DNA of 35,172 bases from Actinomycetota bacterium (GCA_009697815.1 WLRQ01000028.1:1-35172), one strand, 5' to 3'; counted from the first letter of the stretch, positions 1 to 8,751 are shown. The notes: generated from the letters alone by a model not told the origin. Translations and numbers: made by a program.

Positions 1-1386
1 GCCCTCGAACATCACCTGTCCGCCGGCAGAACCCGCGCCGGGGCCGAGGTCGACGACGTGCTCGGCGATCGCGATCGTCTCGGGCCTGTGCTCGACGACC
101 AGCACGGTGTTGCCCTTGTCACGCAGTCGCAGGAGCAGGTCGTTCATGCGCTCAATGTCGTGAGGATGCAGCCCCGTCGTGGGTTCGTCGAACGCATAGG
201 TGACATCGGTCAACGCCGAGCCGAGGTGCCGGATCATCTTCACCCGCTGAGCCTCGCCGCCCGACAACGTTCCCGACGGTCGGTCGAGGGAGAGGTAGCC
301 CAAGCCGATCTCGACAAACGCGCCCAGCGAGTGGTGCAGCGACGCGAGCAATGGTGCGACCGTGGGCTCGTCCAAGCCCTTGACCCAGGCCGCAAGATCG
401 CTGATCTGCATGAGGCAGGCCTCGGCGATGCTGATCCCAGCAATCTTTGAGGCCCGCGCACCTTCGCTCAGCCGCGTTCCTTCGCAGTCGGGGCACTCGG
501 TGAAGGTCACCACCCGTTCCACGAAGGCCCGCACATGCGGCTGTAGTGCACTGACGTCCTTGGACAGCATCGACTTCTGGATCCGAGGGATAAGGCCCTC
601 GTAGGTCAGGTTGACGCCCTCTACCTTGATCTTGGTGGGCTCCCTGTAGAGCAAGTCCTGCAATTCACGCTTAGTGAATGTGCTCACGGGCTTGTCCATG
701 TCGAAGTACCCACATCCTGCGAAGATGCGGCCGTACCAACCGTCCATGCTGAAGCCGGGAACCGTTAACGCACCTTCCTTCAGGGACTTGCTCGCGTCGT
801 AGAGCTGGGTGAGATCGAAGTCGGTGACCGCGCCTCGGCCTTCGCAACGAGAGCACATACCCCCTGTGATGCTGAAGCTACGACGCTCCTTGACCGTCCG
901 GCCGGCCCTCTCGATGCTGATCGCCCCCGCGCCGCTGACCGAGGCCACATTGAAGGAGAACGCCTGCGGGGAGCCCAGATACGGCTTTCCGAGTCGGCTG
1001 AAGAGGATGCGGAGCAATGCTCCCGTGTCGGTCGCCGTCCCGACCGTGGAACGAGGGTTCGAACCGACCCGCTCCTGGTCGACGATGATCGCGGTGGTGA
1101 GTCCCTCGAGCACGTCGACCTCGGGACGCGCCAACGTGGGCATGAATCCCTGAACGAAGGCGCTATAGGTCTCGTTGATCAATCGCTGCGACTCCGCAGC
1201 GATCGTGCCGAAAACCAAGGAGCTCTTGCCCGAGCCCGAGACCCCGGTGAACACCGTCAGCCGGCGCTTGGGGATCTCCAGGCTGATGTCCTTGAGATTA
1301 TTCACGCGGGCGCCGTGCACACGGATCACGTCGTGGCTGTCGCTAGGGTGAGACGGGGTCGACTGTGAATTCGCCTTCGTGGCCAT
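1..1386 (-). CDS. UvrA-like ABC ATPase (excinuclease A family), 3' end outside window
   Basis: The frame is open for 462 codons from an ATG at 1386 to the left edge, so the C-terminal half is missing. Visible are Walker A (GVSGSGKSS, 48-56), the RSTVGT motif (112-117), two zinc-type Cys pairs (CSRC at 178-181 and CPDC at 298-301), the ABC signature LSGGEAQR (374-381) and Walker B ending FDEPT (399-403). This is the first ATPase module of UvrA. The segment between the RSTVGT region and the first Cys pair is short, leaving little room for the UvrB-binding domain of true UvrA. It is therefore more likely a UvrA-like paralogue (drug-resistance or uncharacterised class) than the repair enzyme; I infer this without a structure comparison. 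A GGATGGAG ribosome site lies just upstream. The gene follows prcB by about 85 bases, in the place where prcA is normally found. Confidence 0.88.
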   Translation of the reverse strand, partial: MATKANSQSTPSHPSDSHDVIRVHGARVNNLKDISLEIPKRRLTVFTGVSGSGKSSLVFGTIAAESQRLINETYSAFVQGFMPTLARPEVDVLEGLTTAIIVDQERVGSNPRSTVGTATDTGALLRILFSRLGKPYLGSPQAFSFNVASVSGAGAISIERAGRTVKERRSFSITGGMCSRCEGRGAVTDFDLTQLYDASKSLKEGALTVPGFSMDGWYGRIFAGCGYFDMDKPVSTFTKRELQDLLYREPTKIKVEGVNLTYEGLIPRIQKSMLSKDVSALQPHVRAFVERVVTFTECPDCEGTRLSEGARASKIAGISIAEACLMQISDLAAWVKGLDEPTVAPLLASLHHSLGAFVEIGLGYLSLDRPSGTLSGGEAQRVKMIRHLGSALTDVTYAFDEPTTGLHPHDIERMNDLLLRLRDKGNTVLVVEHRPETIAIAEHVVDLGPGAGSAGGQVMFEG

Positions 1387-1471
1387 GGTGGTGGTGACTC
1401 CATCCGCTGTGCACAGAACGTTGTTCGAGCAGACGCGACCAGACGCCACGGAACAATCAACGTTCGTCGTG

Positions 1472-2323
1472 TCAGGTCGTGATCTGCGCCGTCGGGCCGT
1501 CTGGGAGCAGTGTGCGCGCCGCCACGACCGCGCGCACGATCGGGCCGAGTTCGGCGTCGGGAATTCTGCGATAGCCGTCGACGTCGACAACGGCAACCAC
1601 GGGGAGGATTCCTCGAGCCAAATCGGGGCCGCCCGTGGCGGAGTCGTCATCGGCGGCGTCGTACAAGCTCTCGATGGCCACGGTGATCGCCTCGAGCGGG
1701 GTGAGGTCTTCACGCCACAGCTTCTTCAGGGCGCCCCGGGCGAACATGGAACCTGAGCCCACACCGTGGTGGCGGTGCTCCTCATAACGGCCACCGGTGA
1801 CGTCGTAACTGAAAATTCGCCCGCGCTGGGTGTCGGTATCGAATCCCGCAAATACCGGAACGACCGCCAGACCCTGCATGGCCATTCCGAGGTTGCCGCG
1901 CAAGAGCGTGGCAAGACGATTGGCCTTGCCGTCAAGAGAGAGCTGCGCGCCCTCGATCTTCTCGTAATGCTCGAGTTCGACCTGGAAGAGCTTGACCATC
2001 TCGACTGCCAGCCCCGCGGTTCCCGCGATCCCGACGCAACTGGACTCGTCAGCGGGGAAGACCTTCTCGATGTCGCGCTGGGCGATGAGGTTCCCCATGG
2101 TGGCGCGCCGATCGCCGGCCATGACGACACCGCGACCAAACGTCAGGGACACAATCGTGGTGCCATGCACGGCTTCCATGCTCGTGCCCGCCGGGAGCGG
2201 TCGCCCCGAGGGCAGCAGGGACGGGTCATGCACACCGAGGAACTCCGCGAAGGACGATGAGCCGGTCTGCAGGAAGGCCGATGCCAACGACGCACCGAAG
2301 CCGCGTTGCCTGTAGTCGCTCAC
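1472..2323 (-). CDS. prcB: 20S proteasome subunit beta
   Basis: PrcB is the catalytic N-terminal-nucleophile threonine protease of the actinobacterial 20S core. The 283-residue precursor has a propeptide of about 54 residues ending in HG, followed by TTIV, so Thr55 becomes Thr1 after autocleavage. The other active-site residues fall where expected: Asp17 (GDRRAT, residue 71) and Lys33 (residue 87). The conserved stretches [19 protein letters not shown] and [14 protein letters not shown] match the family. The start is GTG, with AAGGAGAGG just upstream. It follows pup by 70 bases, as in other actinobacteria. The usual next gene, prcA (alpha subunit), is absent: only about 85 bases separate prcB from an unrelated UvrA-like gene. 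A possible weak -10 (TAGGTT, 2363-2368) lies in the pup-prcB gap. Confidence 0.96.
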   Translation of the reverse strand: MSDYRQRGFGASLASAFLQTGSSSFAEFLGVHDPSLLPSGRPLPAGTSMEAVHGTTIVSLTFGRGVVMAGDRRATMGNLIAQRDIEKVFPADESSCVGIAGTAGLAVEMVKLFQVELEHYEKIEGAQLSLDGKANRLATLLRGNLGMAMQGLAVVPVFAGFDTDTQRGRIFSYDVTGGRYEEHRHHGVGSGSMFARGALKKLWREDLTPLEAITVAIESLYDAADDDSATGGPDLARGILPVVAVVDVDGYRRIPDAELGPIVRAVVAARTLLPDGPTAQITT

Positions 2324-2393
2324 CGGGTTCCTCTCCTTCGCCGCAGCTCACCGGACAGGCCGAACCTACCGTCAACACTGCGCGCGGCGAAGG

Positions 2394-2606
2394 TCACTCG
2401 CCACCCTTCTGGACGAATCCTCGAACGAACTCCTCGGCATTGGTCTCGAGTGCCTCGTCGATGTCCCCGAGGATCGCGTCGATGTCAGCATCGAGGGCTT
2501 CCTTGCGCGCCGAGAGATCGGACTCGGGCGCCTCGGACTCCTCGGACTGGTCCTGGTCGCTCGAGCGCGACTTCTGATGCTGCGAGCCGGTGTCTCGAGT
2601 GGGCAT
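2394..2606 (-). CDS. pup: Prokaryotic ubiquitin-like protein Pup, GGE-ending
   Basis: Pup is the small disordered tag that PafA attaches to lysines of proteins destined for the proteasome. This 70-residue product starts at the ATG preceded by a strong AGGAGG five bases upstream; a longer reading from 2636 adds ten residues and is not supported. The N-terminal half is rich in Ser, Asp, Gln and Glu. The C-terminal half carries the helix that binds the ARC/Mpa coiled coil (around EALDADIDAILGDIDEAL), and the protein ends VQKGGE. The terminal Glu is genomically encoded, so the deamidation step needed for GGQ-type Pup is unnecessary here. It sits between dop and prcB on the same strand. Confidence 0.95.
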   Translation of the reverse strand: MPTRDTGSQHQKSRSSDQDQSEESEAPESDLSARKEALDADIDAILGDIDEALETNAEEFVRGFVQKGGE

Positions 2607-2639
2607 AGCGACCTCCTCACACCCTGGCCCCGACACGAC

Positions 2640-2656
2640 GTCGAGGACTCCTCGAC
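2640..2656. promoter_or_regulatory. Perfect 8+1+8 palindrome at putative pup promoter
   Basis: GTCGAGGA, one central base and its exact inverted complement lie in the dop-pup gap. The repeat overlaps a TAGGGT -10 candidate by two bases and covers its predicted transcription start. It could be an operator or a small hairpin (7-bp stem, 3-base loop) at the 5' end of the pup mRNA. No regulator is known from the sequence. Confidence 0.45.
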
Positions 2657-2660
2657 CCTA
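2655..2660 (-). promoter_or_regulatory. Candidate -10 element for pup (TAGGGT)
   Basis: TAGGGT, the same hexamer used in front of several genes in this window, lies about 48 bases before the pup ATG. This would give a short leader containing the AGGAGG ribosome site. No convincing -35 was found. Confidence 0.4.
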
Positions 2661-2738
2661 CTCACCCGCACGGTCACGCGTCGCGCTACCGGACATGACG
2701 CGCCGCCCCCGCGGAGGCGTGCGACCCGAACCCTCGGG

Positions 2739-4259
2739 TCAGTCGCCCCGGTTCAGGGCCCGCACGAGCTCCTGTGCGCTGGGGTTGGCATCGAGCAGGG
2801 CCTGGACATGGGCACGCGTGCCTCGAAGCGGTTCGAGTGTGGGCACGCGCTGCAACGTGTCGAAACCGGGCACGTCGAAGACAACCGAATCCCACGAGGC
2901 CGCTGCCACATTCTCGGGATACCTGCGCATGCATTCACCGCGGAACCAAGCACGAGTGTCGACCGGCGGCGTGGACACCGCCGCATCGACCTCGGCGTCA
3001 GTGGTGAGCCGCAGCAGGGAACCTCGGGCCTGCAGTAGTTGCGCGAGTCCCTTCTCAGGACGGACATCGCTGTACTGAAGATCGACGAGGTGGAGCCGTG
3101 CGTGATCCCAGTCGAGACCGTCACGGTCGCGGTAGCCCTCGAGAACCGCAAGTTTCGCGACCCAGTCGAGTTCGCTCGAGAGTGACATGGGCTCGGACCC
3201 GAGCCTGGTGAGGGTCGACTCCCATCGATCGAGGACGTCGGTCGTCTGGGTGTCGACGTCGGACCCGAGACGATCCTCGACGTACTTGCGCGCCTGCTCG
3301 AGGAAGTCGGACTGCATCTGCAGCGCGGTGACCCGCCGACCCGACGTGAGAGTGACCTGGTGCCGTAGGGACGGATCGTGTGAGACCAAGTGCATCTCCT
3401 GCACCGACTTCGGCATGGTGAGCTGCAGATCGAGAAAGCCGTCCTCGACCATCGACAGCACCAACGCGGTCATTCCGAGCTTGAGGTAGGTCGAGATCTC
3501 CGCAAGATTCGCATCCCCGACGATCACATGAAGACGACGGTACTTCTCCGGATCCGCATGCGGCTCGTCGCGCGTGTTGATGATCGGACGCTTCAGCGTG
3601 GTTTCAAGCCCGACCTCCACCTCGAAGAAGTCGGCTCGCTGTGAGAGCTGGAATCCCTGGCGGCGGCCGTCCTGCCCCATGCCGACCCGCCCGGCACCCG
3701 TGATGATCTGTCGCGATACGAAGAAGGGGATGAGGTGCTGCACGATCTCAGCGAACTGCGTCGAGCGCCGCATGAGGTAGTTCTCATGGGTTCCGTACGA
3801 GGCGCCCTTGTTATCGGTGTTGTTCTTGTACAGGTTCACCGGCTGCGCCCCGGGGATCTGACGCACGAGTGCGACCGCGCGGGCCATGATTCGCTCACCC
3901 GCCTTGTCCCACACCAATGCATCGCGAGGGTTGGTCACCTCTGGGCTTGAGTACTCCGGGTGCGCGTGGTCGACATAGAGCCTGGCGCCGTTGGTGAGGA
4001 TCACATTCGCGAGGCCGAGGTCTTCGTCCGTCAACAGCGTCGGGTCTGCATCTGCGCGGGTGAGGTCGTACCCACGAGCGTCGCGGAGGGGGGTCTCCTC
4101 CTCGAAGTCCCAACGCGCCTTCGCCCGAGCCGCACCTATCACCGCATTGGAGTAGGCGTTGACGATCTGCGAGGACGTGAGCATCGAGTTGACGTGCGGA
4201 TGGCCTGGGACAGAGATTCCATACTCGGTCTCGATTCCCATGACCCGGTGCACCGTCAT
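2739..4259 (-). CDS. dop: Depupylase/deamidase of Pup (Dop)
   Basis: Dop removes Pup from tagged proteins and, where Pup ends in Gln, deamidates it. It shares a glutamine-synthetase-like fold with the ligase PafA. The 506-residue protein begins MTVHRVMGIETEYGIS; Glu10 and the YVDHAHPEYS motif (catalytic Asp97) are intact, as are the NNTDNKGASYGTHENYL loop, the RPIINTRDEPHAD block and the C-terminal RGECMRR and PTLEPLRGT motifs. These are closer to Dop than to PafA. Because Pup here already ends in Glu, depupylation is probably its main job. The ATG at 4259 is preceded by TACTCT and six bases, indicating a leaderless transcript. It is the first gene of dop-pup-prcB. In most relatives arc lies directly upstream; here two plus-strand genes intervene. 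Confidence 0.95.
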   Translation of the reverse strand: MTVHRVMGIETEYGISVPGHPHVNSMLTSSQIVNAYSNAVIGAARAKARWDFEEETPLRDARGYDLTRADADPTLLTDEDLGLANVILTNGARLYVDHAHPEYSSPEVTNPRDALVWDKAGERIMARAVALVRQIPGAQPVNLYKNNTDNKGASYGTHENYLMRRSTQFAEIVQHLIPFFVSRQIITGAGRVGMGQDGRRQGFQLSQRADFFEVEVGLETTLKRPIINTRDEPHADPEKYRRLHVIVGDANLAEISTYLKLGMTALVLSMVEDGFLDLQLTMPKSVQEMHLVSHDPSLRHQVTLTSGRRVTALQMQSDFLEQARKYVEDRLGSDVDTQTTDVLDRWESTLTRLGSEPMSLSSELDWVAKLAVLEGYRDRDGLDWDHARLHLVDLQYSDVRPEKGLAQLLQARGSLLRLTTDAEVDAAVSTPPVDTRAWFRGECMRRYPENVAAASWDSVVFDVPGFDTLQRVPTLEPLRGTRAHVQALLDANPSAQELVRALNRGD

Positions 4260-4265
4260 GGCTCC

Positions 4266-4271
4266 AGAGTA
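4266..4271 (-). promoter_or_regulatory. -10 element of dop (TACTCT), leaderless
   Basis: TACTCT lies exactly six bases upstream of the dop ATG, so transcription should begin at or next to the start codon. Confidence 0.55.
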
Positions 4272-4298
4272 GGGCCGCGCAGCGCCAGCCGCGGTGCC

Positions 4299-4315
4299 TC
4301 ACGCGTGATGTCACG
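4299..4315. promoter_or_regulatory. Overlapping GTGA palindromes between dop and the LLM gene
   Basis: A perfect 10-base palindrome (TCACGCGTGA, 4299-4308) overlaps a 5+2+5 inverted repeat (CGTGA-TG-TCACG, 4304-4315), giving three alternating GTGA half-sites in the divergent promoter region. The spacing does not fit CRP. It may be an operator for a dimeric regulator. Confidence 0.3.
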
Positions 4316-4373
4316 GCCCGGTCGAGCACCGCCCACCGCCCTGTGGCACACGAGCCGATGACAGGATTGAGCC

Positions 4374-5408
4374 ATGACCAGACCACTTACCCTGGGCTTG
4401 CATACCTTTGGTGACGTCACCGCCGCCGCCGACGGGCGCCCCGACCACCCTGCTCTGGTCATCAGGGATATCGTCGAACAGGGCGTCCTGGCGGACGAGG
4501 TCGGGATCTCTTTCCTCGGTCTCGGAGAGCACCATCGGGACGACTTCGCGGTCACCGCACCCGAGGTGATCTTGGGTGCAATCGCAGCACGCACAAGCCG
4601 AATCCGCCTAGGAACGGCCGTCACCGTCCTGTCCAGCGACGATCCGATCCGGGTCTTCCAGCGGTTCGCCACGCTCGACGCCCTTTCCCGGGGTCGTGCC
4701 GAGGTCATCCTGGGTCGCGGTTCCTTCACCGAGTCTTTCCCGCTGTTCGGATTCAGCCTCAGCGACTACGAACTCCTCTTCGCGGAGAAGCTCGACCTGT
4801 TCTCTCACCTGCTCGCGGAGGAGCCCATCTTCTGGGCCGGCACCATCCGCCCCCCGATCGATGGTCTGCGAGTACACCCCGCCACCGAGGGCGGACATCT
4901 GACCACGTGGATCGGCGTTGGCGGTAGTGGCGCCTCCGTCGTTCGGGCGGCGCGTTACGGCCTGCCGCTCATGCTGGCCATCATCGGGGGTGACGCCGCG
5001 AGATTCGGCCCGCATGTCGACCTATACAGGCGCTCCCTCCTCGAGGCCGGACACGAGGAGATGCCGGTCGGGGTTCACTCCCCCGGCCATGTGGCCGATA
5101 CCGATGGCTTGGCCCGCGAGCAGTTCTGGCCCCACTACGCCGAGATGTTCGGCCGCATAGGCCGAGAGCGCGGATGGAACCCGCCCACGCGGGCGCAGTT
5201 CGATCAGGAGACGGGCCCGCACGGGGCGCTCTACGTCGGTTCACCGGAGACCGTGGCCCGCAAGATCGCGGCAACCGCCCGCGCGCTCGACCTGACGCGA
5301 TTCGACATGAAGTACGCGACCGGACCCATGCACCACAGCGACCTGATGCGCGGAATAGAGCTCTACGGCTCGAAGGTCACGCCTCTCGTGCACGAGATGC
5401 TGGCCTGA
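4374..5408 (+). CDS. LLM-class (luciferase-like) flavin-dependent oxidoreductase
   Basis: This 344-residue protein belongs to the bacterial luciferase-like (LLM) superfamily of FMN- or F420-using TIM-barrel enzymes. Evidence includes the early EVGISFLGLGEHHRDDF segment (36-52), the IRLGTAVTVLSSDDPIRVFQ block, the RAEVILGRGSF motif and the WIGVGGSGASVVRAARYGLP region near 180. The sub-group with EHH and GRGSF usually uses FMN; the substrate cannot be deduced. The ATG is preceded by CAGGAT and six bases, a weak match to the leaderless -10 pattern of neighbouring genes. It is divergent from dop and lies in the same direction as the following Cache-HAMP gene, with 159 bases between, so they may or may not be co-transcribed. 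A hairpin overlaps its stop codon. Confidence 0.85.
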   Translation: MTRPLTLGLHTFGDVTAAADGRPDHPALVIRDIVEQGVLADEVGISFLGLGEHHRDDFAVTAPEVILGAIAARTSRIRLGTAVTVLSSDDPIRVFQRFATLDALSRGRAEVILGRGSFTESFPLFGFSLSDYELLFAEKLDLFSHLLAEEPIFWAGTIRPPIDGLRVHPATEGGHLTTWIGVGGSGASVVRAARYGLPLMLAIIGGDAARFGPHVDLYRRSLLEAGHEEMPVGVHSPGHVADTDGLAREQFWPHYAEMFGRIGRERGWNPPTRAQFDQETGPHGALYVGSPETVARKIAATARALDLTRFDMKYATGPMHHSDLMRGIELYGSKVTPLVHEMLA

Positions 5409-5434
5409 CGGCGATCACCTAGCTTCCGTCAGGC
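5403..5434 (+). terminator. Hairpin overlapping the LLM oxidoreductase stop
   Basis: CCTGACGG (5404-5411) and CCGTCAGG (5426-5433), extended by one G-C pair, enclose a 14-base loop. There is no T-run, so this is at most a weak or L-shaped terminator. The rest of the gap to 5567 shows only a loose TACCAT -10 candidate at 5491-5496. Confidence 0.35.
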
Positions 5435-5567
5435 TCGCACCTCGGTCGAGGTCTCGCGCCTCAGTCATGGTCGCCGAGCCCGGCTGGCGATACCATCGCG
5501 CCACCGCCAACAGATCCGTCGTCGTCGCGACTTCCAGATCACACCATCATTCGAGGAGGGCTCGCGA

Positions 5568-6986
5568 GTGCGCCCCCCAACCTCGTTCTCCCGGTGGTCG
5601 TCCCTCTCGTCGCGTATCGCGATCTTGATCTCGGCTCTACTGGTGATCAGCGCCGTGACGACTGCCACCTACTCAGTGCTGATCGCGCACAGCACGGCGG
5701 CGAACAGTTCGCAGATCGCGATGTCCAACGCCCACGAATCCACGGGAACACTCATTCAGGCGGCATACGCCGAACAGCAAAGGTTCAGGGAATCCGCCCT
5801 TGTCGCGCGCAAGGCCCAACTGCGGGACGTTGCAGGACCATTGACAACTGCCCTCGATCAGTTCCGCGCACTGGCGACCAACGGCACGATCAGTGTCGAC
5901 CAGGCGCAAACCGCGGCCAAGGCCATGCTCCGCTCGGTGAGATACGGCGAGAAGAACGCTGACTACTTCTTCACGTACGACCGGACAGGGAAGGCCATCG
6001 CGCACCCTGACAAGGCACTCGACGGGCGCAACCTCATCGACCTCCAGGATGTCAATGGGAAGTACATCATCCGGGCGTTCATCGACGTCGCCGAACAGGA
6101 AGGAACCGGCTACGTCGACTACTTCTGGACCAGGCTCGGCGAGAAGGTTGCCTCACCAAAGATCTCCTACGTCTTCCACTACGCCCCATGGGACTGGACG
6201 ATCGGCACCGGCGTCTATGTCGATGACATCAATGTCGCGGCGGCGGCCCAGCTCGAGAAGACCAAGGCGGCGCTGAGCGAGTCGTTCTCACACATCAACT
6301 TCAGCGCCAACGGTCTTCTTTTCGCGCTTGATCGGGACGGCCAGGTGGTGATCGCCCCGACGAACCGCGACCTCACCGCAATCACGACCGCCGCATGGGG
6401 GCGCGACCTCGCCACCACGCTCATTGCCAAGACTCCCCCGCAGTCAGGTGCACTGACGGAGTTCGAGACGTCAGCGTCTTTTCGAGGCGCCGGTGAACAG
6501 TGGAACGTCACGGAATCCTCCATTGGCGAACTCGGCTGGACCCTCGTATCCATGGTGCCGCAGGCCGAGATCGCTGAACCCGGCAACATCTCAGCCCAAC
6601 GACAGGGGCTTCTCAGCCTCTGCGTGAACCTGCTTGGCCTGTGCGTGGGCCTGATCGTCAGCCGTCGCCTCGTACGCCCGGTCGCCTCGATGACGGCTGC
6701 GGCCGTCGCGCTTGAGGGCCAATCGTTCGAGCCCGAGATGCTCGACAGAGCCGCCTCTCGCAAGGACGAAGTAGGCGTGCTGGCACGGGCGTTCCAACGC
6801 ATGGGCTCCGAGCTCCTCCAGCGCGAGCGGCACCTCGTCGAACAGGTCAAGCGCCTGACCGTGATCATCGACCACCACAAGGCCGAGGAAGATGCCGAGG
6901 CGATCACCGGCACCGAACACTTTCATCAGTTGGCCGAACAGGCGAAGGCGATGCGAGCCAGGTTCGCGGCGGACAAAGACTCCTGA
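5568..6986 (+). CDS. Membrane sensor with Cache and HAMP domains, no output domain
   Basis: The 472-residue protein has an N-terminal membrane helix (about 17-39), an extracytoplasmic region to about 345, a second membrane helix (about 345-365), a HAMP domain (about 366-418) and a 54-residue cytoplasmic tail. The extracytoplasmic part carries a single-Cache-2-like module: ADYFFTYDRTGKAIAHP, then DVNGKYIIRAFIDVA and APWDWTIGTGVYVDDI (about 119-222). A second Cache-like segment (about 246-335) follows. Such modules bind small metabolites outside the cell. No kinase, cyclase, GGDEF or methyl-accepting domain follows HAMP; the protein ends in a helical tail with IDHHKAEEDAEAITGTEHF. The start is GTG, eight bases after GAGGAGG. 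It probably signals through an unlinked partner. It lies between dop and arc on the opposite strand. Confidence 0.85.
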   Translation: MRPPTSFSRWSSLSSRIAILISALLVISAVTTATYSVLIAHSTAANSSQIAMSNAHESTGTLIQAAYAEQQRFRESALVARKAQLRDVAGPLTTALDQFRALATNGTISVDQAQTAAKAMLRSVRYGEKNADYFFTYDRTGKAIAHPDKALDGRNLIDLQDVNGKYIIRAFIDVAEQEGTGYVDYFWTRLGEKVASPKISYVFHYAPWDWTIGTGVYVDDINVAAAAQLEKTKAALSESFSHINFSANGLLFALDRDGQVVIAPTNRDLTAITTAAWGRDLATTLIAKTPPQSGALTEFETSASFRGAGEQWNVTESSIGELGWTLVSMVPQAEIAEPGNISAQRQGLLSLCVNLLGLCVGLIVSRRLVRPVASMTAAAVALEGQSFEPEMLDRAASRKDEVGVLARAFQRMGSELLQRERHLVEQVKRLTVIIDHHKAEEDAEAITGTEHFHQLAEQAKAMRARFAADKDS

Positions 6987-7019
6987 ACCACCTGGCGTCA
7001 CCGTGGTAGCGGTCGCTAC
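6987..7019. terminator. Possible hairpins between convergent sensor and arc genes
   Basis: Two small inverted repeats lie at the convergence point: ACCAC/GTGGT (6987-6991, 7003-7007) and GTAGCG-GT-CGCTAC (7006-7019), the second overlapping the arc stop. Neither is followed by a T-run. Confidence 0.25.
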
Positions 7020-8662
7020 AGGTACTGACCGGTGTTCGAGACTGTCTCGATCGAGCGCCCCGCCTCGGTGCCCTGCTTGCCCTGGATAAGAGTGCGGATG
7101 AAGACGATCCGCTCTCCCTTCTTGCCGGAGATGCGGGCCCAATCGTCAGGATTGGTGGTGTTGGGGAGATCCTCGTTCTCGCGGAACTCGTCGAGACACG
7201 CGGCCAGCAGATGCTGGACGCGGATACCCCGCTGACCGGTGTCCAGTAGTTGCTTGATCGCCATCTTCTTGGCGCGCGAGACGATGTTTTCGATCATGGC
7301 TCCGGAATTGAAGTCCTTGAAGTACAGGACCTCCTTGTCGCCATTGGCGTAGGTCACCTCGAGGAATCGGTTGTCCTCGGTCTCGGTGTACATCCGCTCG
7401 ACCGCCCGCTGGATCATCCCCGCGCACGTTGCCGAGCGATCGCCGCCATGTTCGGCAACATCCTCCGGGTGTAGCGGGAGGTCGGCCGTGAGGTACTTCG
7501 AGAAGATGTCAGCGGCGCCCTGAGCATCGGGACGTTCGATCTTGATCTTCACGTCGAGCCGGCCCGGCCGCAGGATTGCCGGATCGATCATGTCCTCCCT
7601 GTTGGAGGCACCGATGACGATCACGTTCTCAAGCCCTTCGACACCATCGATCTCGCTGAGAAGTTGGGGAACGATGGTGTTCTCGACGTCGCTGGACACC
7701 CCGGACCCACGGGTGCGGAACAGCGAATCCATCTCGTCGAAGAACACGATGACCGGCATGCCCTCGGATGCCTTCTCTCGGGCGCGCTGGAAGACCAATC
7801 GGATGTGGCGTTCGGTCTCGCCGACGTATTTGTTCAGCAGCTCGGGGCCCTTGATGTTGAGGAAGAAAGACCGGCCTTCAGGACGGCCTTCGACCTCAGC
7901 CACCTTCTTGGCCAAGGAGTTCGCCACAGCCTTCGCGATCAAGGTCTTGCCGCAGCCGGGCGGGCCGTAGAGCAGGATTCCCTTGGGCGGCCGGAGTTTG
8001 TGCTCCCGGAAGAGATCCGCGTGGAGATAGGGCAATTCCACTGCATCCCTGATCGCCTCAATCTGTGCGGCCAGCCCGCCGATGTCGTTGTAGTCGATGT
8101 CGGGAACCTCTTCGAGAACGAGCTCCTCGACCTCGGCTTTGGGGATGCGCTCGAAGACGTACTGCGACCGGGGCTCGAGAAGTAATGAGTCGCCCGCGCG
8201 AATCGTGCTGCCGATGAGTGGTGCGGCGAGTCGCACCACCTTCTCCTCGTCACCGTGACCGATGACGAGGGCGCGAAGCCCGTCCTCGAGGATCTCTTTG
8301 AGCATCACGACCTCTCCATGACGCTCGAACTCCCGCGCGGCGACGACGTTCATGGCCTCGTTCAGGACCACCTCTTGGCCTGCGCGCAGCCCGGATGATT
8401 CGACACCGGGGCTCACCACGACTCGCATCTTGCGTCCGGCTGTGAAGACATCCACGGATCCATCGTCGAAGAGCTCGAGGAAGACCCCATAGCCACTCGG
8501 AGGCTCGGCGAGGCGATCGACCTCCTGCTTGAGCGCCACGATCTGGTCACGAGCCTCGCGAAGCGTCGCGACGAGCCGCTGGTTCTGCGCAGCCGCCGAT
8601 GCGAGCTCGGACTGCAACGTCGCCGCACGTGCGTCGGCTGCGCGGTCATCGGGGTTCGTCAC
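7016..8662 (-). CDS. arc: Proteasome-activating AAA ATPase ARC/Mpa
   Basis: ARC (Mpa in mycobacteria) forms a hexameric ring that recognises Pup through its coiled coils, unfolds the tagged protein and feeds it to the 20S core. Numbered from the GTG at 8662 (548 residues): coiled coil about 10-52, tandem OB folds to about 180, AAA domain with Walker A GPPGCGKT (233-240), Walker B VIVFFDE (304-310) and an [19 protein letters not shown] segment. The protein ends GQYL, the C-terminal motif that docks into pockets of the alpha ring, implying that a PrcA exists. I chose the GTG because GGAGG lies eight bases before it; an in-frame ATG at 8692 would add ten residues but falls almost on the -10 element. 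It precedes no proteasome gene directly, being separated from dop by two opposite-strand genes. Confidence 0.95.
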   Translation of the reverse strand: MTNPDDRAADARAATLQSELASAAAQNQRLVATLREARDQIVALKQEVDRLAEPPSGYGVFLELFDDGSVDVFTAGRKMRVVVSPGVESSGLRAGQEVVLNEAMNVVAAREFERHGEVVMLKEILEDGLRALVIGHGDEEKVVRLAAPLIGSTIRAGDSLLLEPRSQYVFERIPKAEVEELVLEEVPDIDYNDIGGLAAQIEAIRDAVELPYLHADLFREHKLRPPKGILLYGPPGCGKTLIAKAVANSLAKKVAEVEGRPEGRSFFLNIKGPELLNKYVGETERHIRLVFQRAREKASEGMPVIVFFDEMDSLFRTRGSGVSSDVENTIVPQLLSEIDGVEGLENVIVIGASNREDMIDPAILRPGRLDVKIKIERPDAQGAADIFSKYLTADLPLHPEDVAEHGGDRSATCAGMIQRAVERMYTETEDNRFLEVTYANGDKEVLYFKDFNSGAMIENIVSRAKKMAIKQLLDTGQRGIRVQHLLAACLDEFRENEDLPNTTNPDDWARISGKKGERIVFIRTLIQGKQGTEAGRSIETVSNTGQYL

Positions 8663-8695
8663 GGTGCTCACCTCCGGAAGGGTCCTCGTCATCCG

Positions 8696-8701
8696 ACCCT
8701 A
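8696..8701 (-). promoter_or_regulatory. -10 element of arc (TAGGGT)
   Basis: TAGGGT lies 33 bases before the chosen GTG, giving a leader of about 27 bases that includes GGAGG. It is only three bases from the alternative ATG at 8692, which argues against that start. Confidence 0.45.
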
Positions 8702-8751
8702 CCCACCGAGGAGGTCCACCGCTCGTGGTCGAAGGTTCCGACCGGCCGGGA

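Noticed and set aside
1416..1428. GAAC-GTT-GTTC upstream of the UvrA-like gene, resembling an SOS (LexA) box
   Set aside because: The actinobacterial SOS box needs four bases between GAAC and GTTC; here there are three, and the second GAAC/GTTC pair at 1451-1464 is seven apart.
4304..4315. CRP-type site
   Set aside because: Half-sites are two bases apart rather than six.
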